Positions 10,900 to 22,099 of a stretch of 64,000 bases of DNA are shown here, piece by piece. Under the pieces are notes generated by a model. The model made no database searches. It saw nothing but the letters and a program-made list of their open reading frames with translations, and had not been told where the DNA came from. Position numbers and translations under genes: made by a program. How positions within the stretch are numbered: the first letter of the stretch is position 1; the number at the start of each line of letters is the position of its first letter. The DNA comes from Closterium sp. Naga37s-1 (lineage: Eukaryota; Streptophyta; Zygnematophyceae; Desmidiales; Closteriaceae), in the NCBI GenBank assembly GCA_947471745.1, contig CANJKZ010000400.1, positions 496,001 to 560,000 of the forward strand, read 5' to 3'.

Positions 10900-11720
10900 C
10901 GGGTGGGACGCGTGCGGGTGTAGTCTGTAGAAACAGACTGACTCGTCAAAGGTGACGTCCTGGGAGGAGAACCCTCGATGCGAGCGCGGGTGGTAGAACT
11001 GCCACGGCGGGGCGTCTGTGGGGAAGCGAAGGAATATGCAGCGGAGAGTGAGAGAGGAGAGCTTGCTCGCTTTGGCATCGCAAACAAGGAAGAGCGCGCC
11101 CCAGACCCAAACCACCGATGCATCGCCAACCTTCCCCGTCCACCGGAGTGTGGGCGAGGTCTCTAGCTCAGAGACATGGGGCCAGAGGTTGAGCTGATGC
11201 GCAGCGTATCGGACCGCAAACGGCCACAGAAAATGGGGAGCAGCCGCATGGATCATGGAGATACAAGCAAACTCCATGATCAAGCCAATGTGATGCTCAG
11301 CAATCCCATTTTTCTGAGGAGAGGCCGGAAGCGTGAACGACTGGACGATGCCCTCGTCTCGACAGAACTCCGCAAGGAGGTCAGAAGAGAACTCACCGCC
11401 CCTGTTAGAGTGCAGACGCAGGACTGAGAAGTCCTGACCGAACCGCTCGCGCAGCTGGCGACGAGTAGCACGGATCCAGGGGATCAAAACACCGCTGACG
11501 TCCGCCTTGCACCGCAAGGGGAAGACAGTGGTGTAACGTGTGTATTCGTCAACAACCAGCAGGAAGTAGCGCTCCTGGTCCGTTCCACCGACGGGGGCCG
11601 GGCCCCAAACGTCCATGTGGAGAGTTTGCAGAGGAGCAGTGGTCGGAGGAAACTCGGAGGAATGAGGAGCGGCACGCTGGACAGAGAACCGAAGGGGACT
11701 ACTGGACACGAGAGGACAGT
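10900..11720 (-). pseudogene. Element G integrase region
   Basis: The minus strand encodes LHMDVWGPAPV, YFLLVVDEYTRYTTVFPL, LRLHSNRGGEFSSDLL, SPQKNGIAEHHIG and the downstream LFLVCDAKASKLSS region, as in the other family members. Fossil integrase. Confidence 0.85.
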
Positions 11721-11739
11721 GGAGGCTCGTGCAACTACT

Positions 11740-13633
11740 GGGCCCCCAGTGGGGTCAGCCAGTGAGACCGGTATTGGTGCAGCAAGTGGTGTGAGTGTGG
11801 TGCAGTTACGAAAGAAGCAAAATGACATGCCTGAGTCAAGTGTGAAAGTGTGCAAGGCCTCAGCTGAGGAAGGACCTGTGGCGGGAGACGCATGAGCACC
11901 TAAAGTTGCAGTAGACTCACTAGCATCTGGAGCGGCAGCAGACTCACTAGCTAATGAAACAACTCACTAAGCACCTGAGGGGAGAAGGTCTCCTGCTGAC
12001 TCTGTTGCCTCCTCTGTGCAGTACGTAGAAAACCAAAGCCTCCACCACCTGGACGGGCTCGCTGAGTACCCGACACGAGCAAGACGCTGCTGCTGCTGAG
12101 CCTACGGCTGACACCTGCTGCTACTCTCCCTTGCATCTGGTGGGAGAGTATCCGACACGAGCAAGACGTTGCAAGCTGACTAGACGCAGACACCTGACTG
12201 GACGCAGCCACCTGACCTGACTCTGCCACCTGTGCAGACGCAGTGGTCAGTGTGTACAGACTAGACCCAGGCCGTCTAGTGAACGTAGCAAGGTGACGGC
12301 CAGTCCTGGAGCACGTACAGATCGCCACACGCTGCCCTCCAGGGGTAAAGGTATCAACCTAGACGTCCTGAATTGCAGCGGTGCTCACCAATTTCGTAGA
12401 GAACGTGGGGAGGTGGAGATCTGACAGAGCACCGGAGGGGACTGCCGGACAGGGGAGGACAATGGAGGCGCGTGCGACTACTGGGCCCCCGGTGGGGTCA
12501 GCCAGTGATACTGGTACCGGTGCAGCTAGTGGGGTGAGTGTGGTGCAGTCACGAAAGAAGCAACGAGGCGTGCCTGAGTCAAGTGTGAAAGTGTGCAGGG
12601 CCTCAGCGGAGGCAGCAGACTCACTAGCAGCAGACTCACTAGTACCTGTGATAGCAGACGCACTAGCACCTAGAGCTGCAGCAGACTCACTAGCACCTGT
12701 GACAGCATACGCACTAGCACCTAGAGCTGCAGCAGACTCACTAGCACCAGGAGCAGTAGCATCGACAACAACATCACCAGGTACAACGAGTAACACGCAC
12801 CCTCATCACTAAGCTCAGTCACATACATAGCATAGATAGCCTTGTTGATCTGAACAAAGTTAAGAGCATAAACATCTACTCCCATCCCCTGCAGTTTCAG
12901 CCAGTTGGGGGCTGGCAGCTCATCACCGTACTCATCCACCCAAGCATCCTCAAGATGGTCGAAGCAGCGATACTCAGTGTACGCCTTCCCACATGTCTGA
13001 CCCTTCAGCTTCCCTGTGCGCCTGACGTACGGGCAGCGACCAGAGCCCCCAGAGGAACCACGCTGGACAACCCACTCACGAAGCTACTGAGGGGTGGGGT
13101 TTTCTGGGAGGCGCGGCAGCTGCTGTCCGCTCCCAAACCCGACCTCCTCCACCGCCCCCGCTGCCTCCACCACCCCAGCCGCCTCCACCACCCCCGCTGC
13201 CTCCACCACCCCTTCCGTCTCCACTGCTTCCACCCCCAGAGCCACCGCCACCGCCTCCACCCCCGCCACCACCACCCCCACCACCTCCACCGCTGGTGCC
13301 GCCCCCACCACCCTTGCCCCCTTTGCCCTTGCTGTTGTTGCGCCTCCCACTAGGAGCAGTCGTAGCGCCAACTTCCGCAGCACCAAGGAGGTCGACAGCA
13401 GCTGCAGTAGCAACTGAGGGGAGGAGAGGGGAGGGAGCACACCCTTCAAAGAAGGGGGAGTGGGGAGTACCGCGAGAGGCAGCGATAGCAACAGTGCTCT
13501 TCTCAGCCTCAAGAAGGGACTTCTCGAGCGAGTCAAGCGTGAGCTTAGTGGGGTCAAGGGCTAGGAACTGGTCTCCGATAGTGCAAAAGGAGTAAGGGAG
13601 ACGAGTGACAAGGAAGTACAGTGTGACATACAG

Positions 13634-13681
<48 letters not shown>

Positions 13682-13890
13682 GCTTCGCAGCGAGAAAGGT
13701 CGACTTGAGAGCGGCGCGGTAGCGAGCCTCACTAGAGCGGAGGTGGATAAAGAGGTCAGAGACAGTGTGGAAATCGGCTAGCTCGGGATGCAGGTACGGC
13801 AGCATGAGACGGCCTAGGGCAGCAGTAGCTGGGGAGGAGTAGCTGTTATGATATGACACGGCCAGTGTAGCGCGCTCGACCGAGCACCTT
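11740..13890 (-). pseudogene. Element G gag, protease and pre-integrase region
   Basis: From right to left: partial UBN2-like Gag (YSSPATAALGRLMLPYLHPE), LSLLVTRLP-type continuation, a Gly-rich stretch at about 13110-13330, a cysteine motif segment CPYVRRTGKLKGQTC near 13000-13040, protease LHTFTLDSGTPRCFF near 12540-12600, CTCSRTGRHLATF near 12310, and a second protease-like segment FTLDSGMSFCFF near 11815-11850. Broken fossil. Confidence 0.75.
13635..13680. repeat. Homopolymer run of 46 G (C on the element strand)
   Basis: An unbroken run of G inside gag of element G. Shorter C tracts lie at the same place in gag of J, M and O. The exact length in the assembly is doubtful because such runs are hard to sequence. 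Confidence 0.85.
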
Positions 13891-14160
13891 GCCTGCACTC
13901 GACACGAGCAGCTACCCGTCACCGTTGTCCTGCAGCTTCACACCGCTCTCCTTTAGCTGGCCTGCTGACAGCAGGTGCCTGCACTCCCGGAACGTAGAGC
14001 ACGTCGGGGATGAGGACCCGCTTCCCGACCTCCCCTTGCAGAGCAACGGTGCCTCGGCCCTCGACGATCTGCAAAGCTCCGTTGAAACCACGCACATGCT
14101 CCACGTCGTCGATCGGCGCCATGTCGACGAAGACATCCTTTGTCCCCATGAGGTCGTGCG
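13891..14160 (-). pseudogene. Protease fragment Q of another Copia lineage
   Basis: The minus strand encodes GFNGALQIVEGRGTVALQGE followed by LIPDVLYVPGVQA. This is the C-terminal part of a classical Copia protease (compare DVLYVPGLKVNLLS in element P), unlike the short-LTR family. It ends at H's LTR, so H probably inserted into it, with gtgcg (14156-14160) as candidate target site. Only about 270 bp remains. Confidence 0.7.
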
Positions 14161-14293
14161 TGTTAAGATATGAGAATGAATGACTAGCAAATGAACAAAC
14201 AAGCAAGATATAAGTCAGCCCAAACCCTAAACTTAGGACAAAGTAAATGCACGTAGACTAGAACAATACAAACTATATCATTATAGTTTGACA
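14161..14293 (-). repeat. 3' LTR of element H (133 bp)
   Basis: On the minus strand starts TGTCAAACTATAATG after the purine tract gggggtg and ends TCATATCTTAACA. Confidence 0.8.
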
Positions 14294-14589
14294 CACCCCC
14301 ATAGTCTAGGTGACGGTAGTCCTGCGGAAGGCAACACATATCTCTGGGTGGATCACGAAGTCACCACACAATCTGAGAGCAAGGGTCATAGGACCAGTAA
14401 GCAAGAGCAAGGAAATGTCACAAGACCGGTCTGCAACAACAAGAATCAAGCAAGGGATGCAACTCAGGGTGGATCATAACGTCACCACACAGTCTGAGAG
14501 CAAAAAAGGGTCCACAAGGCCAGTCCACATGCATCGATATAGATATATATAGGAAGAGATACACGGGTACAAGACAAAGCATCTCTACG

Positions 14590-16320
14590 CAAGAAAGCGA
14601 GGGCATGTAGAAACAAGGCCTAGCTGAGTGCAGAAGCGCTGGTGGGCACAAGGCGGCAACGCCTTGGTGAAGATATCTGCAGTGTTGGCCTCAGAGACCA
14701 CACGTACCACGCGGGCCTGGCCACGCTGCTGAAACTCGCGGAGAAGGAAGTCACGAAGCTGGATGTGCTTCGCCTTCCCAACCAGTCGGGGCTCCTCGCA
14801 CAACAGGACAGCAGACTTGTTGTCGGCGAACAAGACTGGGGGAGAGCGAGGTCGCTCACCAAGGTCGGTGAGGAGGAAAGACAGCCAGCGAAGCTCCTGG
14901 GCGGCCATGGCCACAGCGTACACCTCTGCCTCCCTGCTGGAACTAGAGACTGACGACGCCCGAGTCGACCTCCACAAAACAGCTCCGGTCCCAAGACTGA
15001 AGCAGTAACCCTGTGTAGATCGTAGCGACTCTGTGACGTTGGCCCATGATGAGTCCGATTAACCTGTAAGTGTAACTGGCTACTTCCCTCCAAGGACAAG
15101 TCCCATGCCTGATGTACTCGCCACATACTTTGCCACCCTCTTAGCGGCGTACCAGCGGGAAGGTCGGTGTCTCCCAGGCGCAACAAAGCGTGCAAGGACG
15201 CTAAGAGGGTAACCTAGGTCTGGGCAAGTACAGGTCATCAGGTACATGAGACAACCCACCAGCTCAGGATATGGACCGCTGGACTCAAATGGCTCGTCCA
15301 AAGGTGGAGCCGTGAACCCATGATCCACAGCAAGAGGGGTGGGCTGTACCTTGGAGAACGGGAAGCGAAACTGCGTGAGGATCTGCTCGACCGTATGCGA
15401 CTGTGTCACCGTAATGGTGCGAGCTGCCCTGTCCCTGGTGATCTGCAGGCCAAGGTAGCGTTGCAGCTCTCCAAGGTCAATGCAAGTGTGTCTCCTCTGC
15501 AGTTCCTCCTTCACGGAGGCCAGTGCGCGTCGGTCGGGAGTGGCGAAGACCAGGTCGTAAACGTAGACCATAATAAAGAACGGGGTCGAGCCACGGCGGA
15601 CGAGCAGCGACGGGTCGGCAGACGACGGAAAGAAGTCAAGCGCTGCAAGAGTCGTACGTAGCGTGTCGTGCCACTCACGGGGAGCCTGGTGCAGGCCGTA
15701 GACCGGTCAATGCAGCTGCCACAGGGTCCCAAGAGGGAAAGAGCCAGTGAAGCCAGGCGGACGACGCAACCAAATCTGCTCGTGCAGGCTCCCCTGAAGG
15801 AACGTAGTGGAGAAGTACAAGAAGTGCAACTCGTAGTCGCGATGTGCTGCAATATGCAGCAACACCCGAAGAGTGGTCATCTTCGGGGTGGGAGCGAAGG
15901 TCTGAAAGAAGTCTACCCCCTCTCGCTGACTAAAGCCTCTCACCACGTAGCGCGCCTTGAACACGGGTGGTGCTCCAGGCGGCCGCTTCACCTTGTAGAG
16001 CCACATGCCACTGACAACGTTCGCCCCAGGTGGTGGGACGGCGTCAACGTAGATGCCTGTGGACCTATAAGATGCCATCTCTGCCTCCTCAGCTGCTATC
16101 CAGTACGAAGCCCAGGGTCCCGAGACCGCCTCAGCGTGATTGCGAGGGATCGGGATGTCAAGGGCGTCTGGATCCCCCTCAGGGGCAAGCAGCATGGCGC
16201 AGAGATGAGGAACAACGACCGCAAGGAAACCAAGCTCGAACTGTATGTCCTCAAGGACCTCCAGGGGAAAAACAGGAGCACCCCCAGAGAACGGAGAATG
16301 AGCAGGTCCACTCACCAAGT
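14590..16320 (-). pseudogene. Element H RT and RNase H region
   Basis: RT motifs: MWLYKVKRPPGAPPVFKARY, DFFQTFAPTPKMTTLRVLLH and VYVYDLVFATPD near 15540-15575. RNase H: SSREAEVYAVAMAAQELRW, LFADNKSAVLLCEEPRL and SEANTADIFTKALPPCAHQ. Copia-type pol; broken fossil. Confidence 0.82.
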
Positions 16321-16381
16321 GAGTGGCGTAGTCAAGGCGGTGGGAAGAGGCAAAGCCAGCGACAGTGGTAACAAGTGCCCG

Positions 16382-16579
16382 TAGCTGTAGCTGTAGTTTC
16401 TTATATATTCTGTTGGTGGTGCACCCTTGCTAGTTTGCTATATGTACCTTGTGTGTTATAGTGAACAACACACATTCATGTTTCTCTCTTACACTAACTC
16501 CTCGACACCCGCTTGGCCTAGGCTCCTAAGCCTAGGCCCTAGCTAAACCCGGTTCCTAAGTTAAGTTAGTCTCGTAACA
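16382..16579 (+). repeat. 5' LTR of element I (incomplete)
   Basis: Matches the inner part of the right LTR from tagctgtagctgtagttt to CTCGTAACA; the outermost portion is missing at the junction with H. Confidence 0.75.
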
Positions 16580-16592
16580 TGGTATCGAGCCG
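16580..16592 (+). promoter_or_regulatory. Primer binding site of element I
   Basis: TGGTATCGAGCCG starts immediately after the LTR end; it resembles the initiator-methionine tRNA complement TGGTATCAGAGC used by many plant Copia elements. Confidence 0.65.
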
Positions 16593-16619
16593 TAACGTTC
16601 CTATGGGCCCACCAATTGA

Positions 16620-17600
16620 CGCACTCGTCATGGCGCCCGTTACGTCCTTAGTTGCGACCTTAGTGACGGGCGCCACGGCGAGTACGTTCGCGGCCGCCAC
16701 GTCGCGTCGCGGCGCTCATCACGACGGCCGCGGCGGACGCTATGGCGAACGCCAGCGGACCCGCCAACAACCCGCGGCGAAATCGCCAGCGAAATCGCAA
16801 GTGGCCCGCCAGCGAAATCGCCTGCGCGTTCGCCCACGCGCCTGCAACCCCGCCGTTGAACCCGCCAACGGAACCGCCGTCAGACTCGCCAACGAGCGCG
16901 CCAGCAAGCCCGCCGACGAACCCGCTGTTGGACCCGCCGACGGACCCGCCGACGATTCCGCTAGCGAGCTCGCCAACGGGCACGCGAGCCCGCAAGCAAG
17001 CGAGCCGATGGACCCGCCAACAACTGCCGCCAGCACCGACGCCAGCAACATCGCCAGCGACAACGCCAGCGACACCACCAGCGGAGACCCCGCCAGCAAC
17101 TACACCGCCAGCAGAGACCCCGCCAGTAGCGCCACCTCCAGCAGAGGCCCTGCCAGCAGCGCCACCGCCAGCAGAGACCCCGCCAGCAGCTACACCGCCA
17201 GCAGAGACCCCGCTAGCGCCGTCAGCGCCAGCACCAGGCACCAGCACCAGCGCCAGCCACCAGCACCAGGCACCAGCACCAGCCGCCAGCACCAGCACCA
17301 GCTCCAACACCGTCACGCCAGCACCAGGCACCAGCACCAGCCGCCAGCACTAGGCACCAGTACGAGCGCCAGCCGCCAGCACCAGCACCAGCTCCAGCGC
17401 CGTCACACCAGCACCAGGCCCCAGCACCAGTGCCACCTGCCAACACCAGGCACCAGCACCAGCGCCAGCCGCCAGCACCAGCTCCAACGTCGTCCCGCCA
17501 GCACCAGGCACCCGCACCAGCACCAGCCGCTAGCTGCTAGCACCAGGCACCAGCACCAGCGCCAGCCGCCAGCACCAGAGAGGTTGAGTGGGCGGGTAAG
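16620..17600 (+). repeat. GC-rich repetitive internal region of element I
   Basis: First half is a cgccagc/ccgccaac-rich irregular array; second half (about 17220-17580) is a ccagcaccaggcaccagcac minisatellite. A 451-residue open frame crosses it but consists of Ala/Thr/Pro/Ser then His/Gln repeats, so it is read here as leader-type repeat DNA and not as a protein gene. Confidence 0.7.
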
Positions 17601-18005
17601 GGGGTGGCAGAAGCAAGTCGGGCATTTGCAGCCGTTGCCTATAGCAGGCACGCCCCCAGAGGTGGTGAGCGGTGCTGTCTTGCTGTCCATTGCTGTCCAT
17701 TTCTGCTCTCACGCCCACCTGCCGGGTCCTGCACCTGTCGCTGCTGCATCTGCCGTGGCTGAGGTCACTGTGGCTCTATCTGCCATCAGTGCATCTGCTG
17801 TCTATAGCGGGCACGCCACCGGAGGTGGTGAGCGGTGCTGTCCTACTGCTCGTTGCAGCCACGGCACCTTCTCTCACGCCCACCTCTCGGGTTCTGCACC
17901 TGCCGTCGTTGCATTTATCATGGCTAATATGTGATGTTGTTTCCCATGCTTTTTCCACCCCTCAGTGACTTGCTATTGCTATGCGCTGCAGGCACTTAGG
18001 GGGTG

Positions 18006-18245
18006 TGTCGTGATGTATTATATATATCTATCTCTAAGTGGATATAGCTGTAGCTGTAGTTTGTTATACATTATGTTGGTGGTGCACCCTTGCTAGTTTG
18101 CTACATGTACCTTGTGTGCTATAGTGAACAACACACATTCTCGACATTTCTCCTTGGCACAAACTACTCGACAACCTGCTTGGCCTAGGCTACTAAGCCT
18201 AGACCCTCCTTTAACCCAGTTACCAGCTAAGTTACTATCGTAACA
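18006..18245 (+). repeat. 3' LTR of element I (240 bp)
   Basis: TGTCGTGATG ... CTATCGTAACA, preceded by the purine tract. Longer than the LTRs of the other family (about 130 bp). Confidence 0.8.
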
Positions 18246-18740
18246 CCGAATTCTATGCTTTTTGGTTGACACCGAGAGGCTACTACCGAATTTAGGAAGG
18301 ACCCGTTCGGGATGCTTCGCGACCTGCGGAACCTTCTCGTAACGTCCTGGTTACTGACCTTGTTTCGTGTCTATATATAGCCCCGTAGCTGTACCCAGGA
18401 TTCATTATTTACTTTCTGAACTCGATCATATCGATCCTCACACTGTCCGCAACCGCACTCGGTTGTTCAGCAACCTATATGCACCATATATGCTCATTGC
18501 GATGACCTGATGGAGGAACAACAGGAGACAATGTGGGTAGAAGAACGTGGCCCGATATTCAAATAGGTTATATAGGATTGCATGAAAGTGTCTCCTTTTA
18601 GTCTAGGTTTGTGCAACCCCACACAGTTGTTGAGAAGCATGTAGAGCCTTCAGAGTGCACATAGGGGCTCCTTGTGAGGCGCCTCAAAATTGAGGTAAGT
18701 TTTGAGGCTCTTCGACAATCACCTCAAAGCACGTAGAGCA
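18246..18740. other. Non-coding flank between I and J
   Basis: No gene recognised. A TATA-like tctatatatagcccc near 18370 precedes a CT-rich stretch and could be a promoter or part of an unknown LTR. A short palindromic gaggcgcctc lies near 18680; the same motif recurs in the host gene remnant at 27290 and 27500. This DNA was continuous with 25942 onward before J inserted. Confidence 0.4.
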
Positions 18741-18870
18741 TGTTAGAATGTGAGCGAATGAATGATTGAACTAGAAAGCAGTTGGGTACAAGTAGCAAAC
18801 CTAGAAGTGTTGTACCCTATAAGAACTACCCCACTACAGCCTAAAGAGACTATATCATATAAGTTTGACA
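18741..18870 (-). repeat. 3' LTR of element J (130 bp)
   Basis: Minus strand TGTCAAACTTATATG ... CACATTCTAACA, directly after the purine tract tatgggggtg. Confidence 0.9.
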
Positions 18871-19096
18871 CACCCCCATAGGCAAAGTGGGGGAGAACAA
18901 GAGGTCACAAGACCGGTCAAGAAAGGTAAAGCAAGCTCAGGGTGGATCACAAAGTCACCACGCAGTCTGAGCACAAGCAAATGGCCACAAGGCCAGTTCA
19001 CATGCAGAGTTATATAAAGACAACAAACAATACAGTGATCATACCCTAGCAAGTGCAAGCATGCAGGTATATATATAGATCACAGTACAAGCAGAG
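18871..19096 (-). other. Conserved 3' non-coding block of element J
   Basis: Arms gtgatc (19035-19040) and gatcac (19078-19083) pair. On the element strand, ggccttgtggcc and ggtcttgtgacc hairpins with ttgt loops and the ccccactttgcctatgggg terminal pair are all intact. Confidence 0.7.
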
Positions 19097-20640
19097 TCAA
19101 AAAGTAAGTAAGTGAGGCACAGTAGGTACAAGACCTAACACAGTACAGAAACGCTGATGATCACAAGGCTGAAGTGCCTTGGTGAAAACATCAGCAGTGT
19201 TGGCCTGAGAGGCCACGTAAACAAGGCGAAGCTGGCCACGCTGCTGTAACTCTCGAGCAAGGAAGTAGCGCAGAGCAATGTGCTTCGTTCTGTGCTCCAG
19301 TCTGTGCTCCTGACACAAGGCAAGCATGGCCTTGTTGTCGACGTACAGAACTGGAGGAGAACGAGGCACCTCTCCCAGGTCGGTCAGCAGGTAGGTGAGC
19401 CAGCGTAGCTCCTCTGCAGCCATGGCCCCAGCGTAGATCTCAGCCTCACAACTGGAGCTGAGAACAGAAGAAGAGCGGGTAGACCGCCAAGAGACAGAAC
19501 CGGAGCCAAGACTGAAGGTGTAACCCTGTGACGACCGCTGCGTAGCCAAGTCGTCAACCCAGGAGGCGTCAGCGTGACCAGTGAGGACAACTCGAGCCCG
19601 TCCTCCAAGCACGAGCCCCATGCCCGACGTACTGCACAAGTAGCGCAACACCCTCTTCGCAGCATCCCAGTGCACCTTTCGGTGCCTGCCGGGAGCCATG
19701 TAGCGAGCCAGAAGGCTGAGAGGGTATGCGAGGTCAGGTCGTGTGCAAGTCATCAGGTACATGAGGCAGCCCACAAGCTCTGGATACGGGCCACTCGGCT
19801 CTACGGACTCGTCCGAAGGTGGAGCTGAGAGCGAGTGACCGGTAGGCAGAGGAGTGGACTGTGGCGAGGAGTACGTGAAGCCGAAGCGCTGAAGGACCTG
19901 CTGCACCATGTGTGACTGAGTCAAGGTAATGGTGCGCTGTGCTCTATCCCGGGTGATCCGCAAGCCACGATAGCTTGTCAGTTCACCCAGGTCTGTGCAC
20001 GTGTGTCTCTTCTGCAGCTCGGTTTTCACGTGGGCGAGTGCCTCAGTGTCAGCAGTAACAAAGACGAGGTCGTCTACGTACACGAGAACGTAGAACGGCG
20101 GCAGAGTGGTGTCAGTGCGTAAAAACAGAGAAGGGTCAGCAGTGGAAGGAGTAAAACCAAGAGCAACAAGAGTCGTCCTGAGTGTGTCGTGCCACTCACG
20201 GGGTGCCTGGCGGAGACCGTAGACTGGCCGCCGGAGGCTCCACTGGGTACCAGCAGGAAACGACCCAGTGAAGCCAGGTGGGCGGCGCAGCCAGATCTCC
20301 TCGTGCAGGCTGCCTTGTAGGAAGGCTGTGCTGAAGTCAAGCGAGTGGAGCTCGTAGTCACGCTGAGCAGCAACGTGCAGCAGTACCTGAAGAGTGGTCA
20401 TCTTCAGGGTAGGGGAGAAGGTCTGAAAGAAGTCAACTCCCTGTCGCTGGCTGAAGCGACGTGCAACGTAACGCGCCTTGAAGGCAGGCGGAGAACCCGG
20501 CGGCCGCTTCACCCTGAAGATCCACATGCCACTGACGATGTTCGCCCCAGGTGGGGGAACCTCGTCTACGTAGGTGCCTGTGGACTTCCAGGAAGCCATC
20601 TCGGCGTCCATGGCTGCCTGCCACTGAGAGGAGTGGGGAC
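19097..20640 (-). pseudogene. Element J RT and RNase H region
   Basis: One of the best-preserved RT-RNase H stretches in the window: VDEVPPPGANIVSGMWIFRV, VDFFQTFSPTLKMTTLQVLL, VYGLRQAPREWHDTLRTTL, YVLVYVDDLVFVTAD, then TGHADASWVDDLATQRSS, SSCEAEIYAGAMAAEELRW, YVDNKAMLALCQEHRL and ANTADVFTKALQPCDHQRF. Copia pol, part of a broken polyprotein. Confidence 0.9.
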
Positions 20641-21439
20641 CCTCTATCGCCTCTGCGTAAGAGCGCGGGGTCGGGATGTCTGGTGCATCCGGGTCTCCCT
20701 CAGGGGCAAGCAGCATGGACACGAGATGAGGTACAGCAGTGGCAAAGCACTCAAACTCCTCCTGCTGTCCTCAAGAACGTCCGTGCCAAGAGCACACTCA
20801 CCCCCGACGGACTGAGGACAGACAGACACAGACTCAGACTCAGCAACTAGACTAGTGGCGTAGTCGAGACGACAGGCGGCAGCAAAGTCAACAAGCTCAG
20901 CAACGAGAGCAGACGCAGCAGTGGACTCAAACAAAGGGTCAGTGACAGCAGTGGCCAGAAAGCGCGTGACAGCTGGACTAGCAGCACGTAGGGAGTCAGA
21001 CGCAGGGTCCAGACCGGCAGGAAGAGAGGACGCAGGAGGAGACGGCAGAGGGACACGTTGTGGAGCAGTGGAAGGACGCAGAGTCATAGAGTGAGTGCCA
21101 GAGACAGGAGGAGGACGCGGACGCAAAACACGACCAGCGCGAACAGTACAGACAGGCGACGCAGAACGAGACTCAGGCGACACAGGACGCGACTCAGGCT
21201 CACGATGCTCCGTAAGACCTCTAGTCGGTCCAGAGTAAGGAGAAGGACCAGGCAGTGGAGAGGCCGGCTGTAACTGCGATTGTGACTGGACAGGCGGTGG
21301 ACTCAGGAAAGGAGGAGTAGGACCAGGAGAAGGCGGGGAACCAAGAACCTGCTGAAGGAGTGGAATGTAGTACGCCCGCGGCCGCGCAGCGTCTCCAGAA
21401 ACAGCAGAGACAGCACCGGTACCCTCAGCCCCAGGGTCT

Positions 21440-22020
21440 CCAGCTACAACTCCTGCAGCACCACCAGTCCCAGCAGCACCTCCAGCAGCTCCAGCAACTC
21501 CAACACCAGCAGCACCTCCAGCAGCTCCAGCAGCTCCAGCACTAGCAGCACCTCCAGCACCAGCAGCACCTCCAGCAGCTCCAGCAGCACCAGCACCAGC
21601 AGCACCTCCAGCACCAGCAGCACCTCCAGCAACTCCAGCAGCTCCAGGACTAGCAGCACCTCCAGCAGCTCCAGTAGCTCCAGCACCAGCAGCACCTCCA
21701 GCACCAGCAGCACCTCCAGCAGCTCCAGCAGCACCTCCAGCACCTCCAGCAGCTCCAGCACCAGCAGCACCTCGACAGCGCCTAGCGTACCACTCACGAA
21801 GCTGCTGCGGCGAGAGGGGCTCCCGCCGCGACGGGACACCTAGAGCACCTCCAGACTCAGCACGCGCAGGCTCAGCACCTCCAGACGCAGTACCCTCAGG
21901 CTCCACACGCTCAGGCTCAGCACCCCCAGACTCAGCACCCCCAGGCTCCACACGCTCAGGCTCAGCACCCCCAGTCCCCGCACCCCCAGTCCCCGCACCC
22001 GCAGGCTCAGCACCCCTAGC
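21440..22020 (-). repeat. Coding minisatellites in the hinge of element J
   Basis: At 21440-21775, ccagcagctccagcacc-type 9-15 bp units (Gly/Ala on the minus strand). At 21840-22020, cctcaggctcagcacccccag-type units (Glu/Pro/Gly/Gly/Ala). Confidence 0.85.
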
Positions 22021-22099
22021 AGCACCTGAGTCGACAGCTACCTCGACCGGCAGGGTCTACCTGGGACACACCTGAGGGGGCAGGACCCTGAGGGGGGAG

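Larger units (their letters stand above)
7635..13890 (-). mobile_element. Copia element G, degraded minus-strand copy
   Basis: On the minus strand, right to left: C-terminal gag, Gly-rich stretch, protease, pre-integrase, integrase, repeat-coded hinge, RT, RNase H, 3' non-coding block and a degenerate 3' LTR remnant (about 7635-7706, ending CTCGACA). The 5' LTR, leader and first part of gag are absent; the right end abuts fragment Q. Broken, with at least eight breaks. A protease segment occurs twice (about 12600-12700 and 11740-11860). One of the older copies by decay. Confidence 0.85.
14161..16381 (-). mobile_element. Copia element H, 3' part
   Basis: Minus-strand copy with 3' LTR (14161-14293), non-coding block (14294-14584) containing hairpin-type ttgt loops, RNase H and RT up to about 16320. 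Sequence is clearly diverged from A/J/N, so it is a separate subfamily. The 5' half is not present: the element joins the LTR of I at 16382. About five breaks in what remains. Confidence 0.82.
16382..18245 (+). mobile_element. Element I: old LTR element without pol
   Basis: Two related LTR sequences bracket only about 1.4 kb with no RT, integrase or protease. The left LTR (16382-16579) lacks its outer part; the right LTR (18006-18245) is complete and starts TGTCGTGATG. A primer site TGGTATCGAGC follows the left LTR and a purine tract acttagggggtg precedes the right one. The two LTRs differ at roughly one site in seven over the shared part, making this the oldest LTR pair in the window. It looks like a large-deletion or non-autonomous derivative. 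Confidence 0.75.

Noticed and set aside
16579-17934. A 451-residue Ala/Thr/Pro/His/Gln-rich protein gene
   Set aside because: It starts at the LTR/primer site of element I and consists of repeat-coded low-complexity sequence; the opposite strand is equally open.
18360-18420. A host promoter with a TATA box
   Set aside because: tctatatatagcccc is suggestive, but no gene follows; it may be part of an unrecognised LTR.
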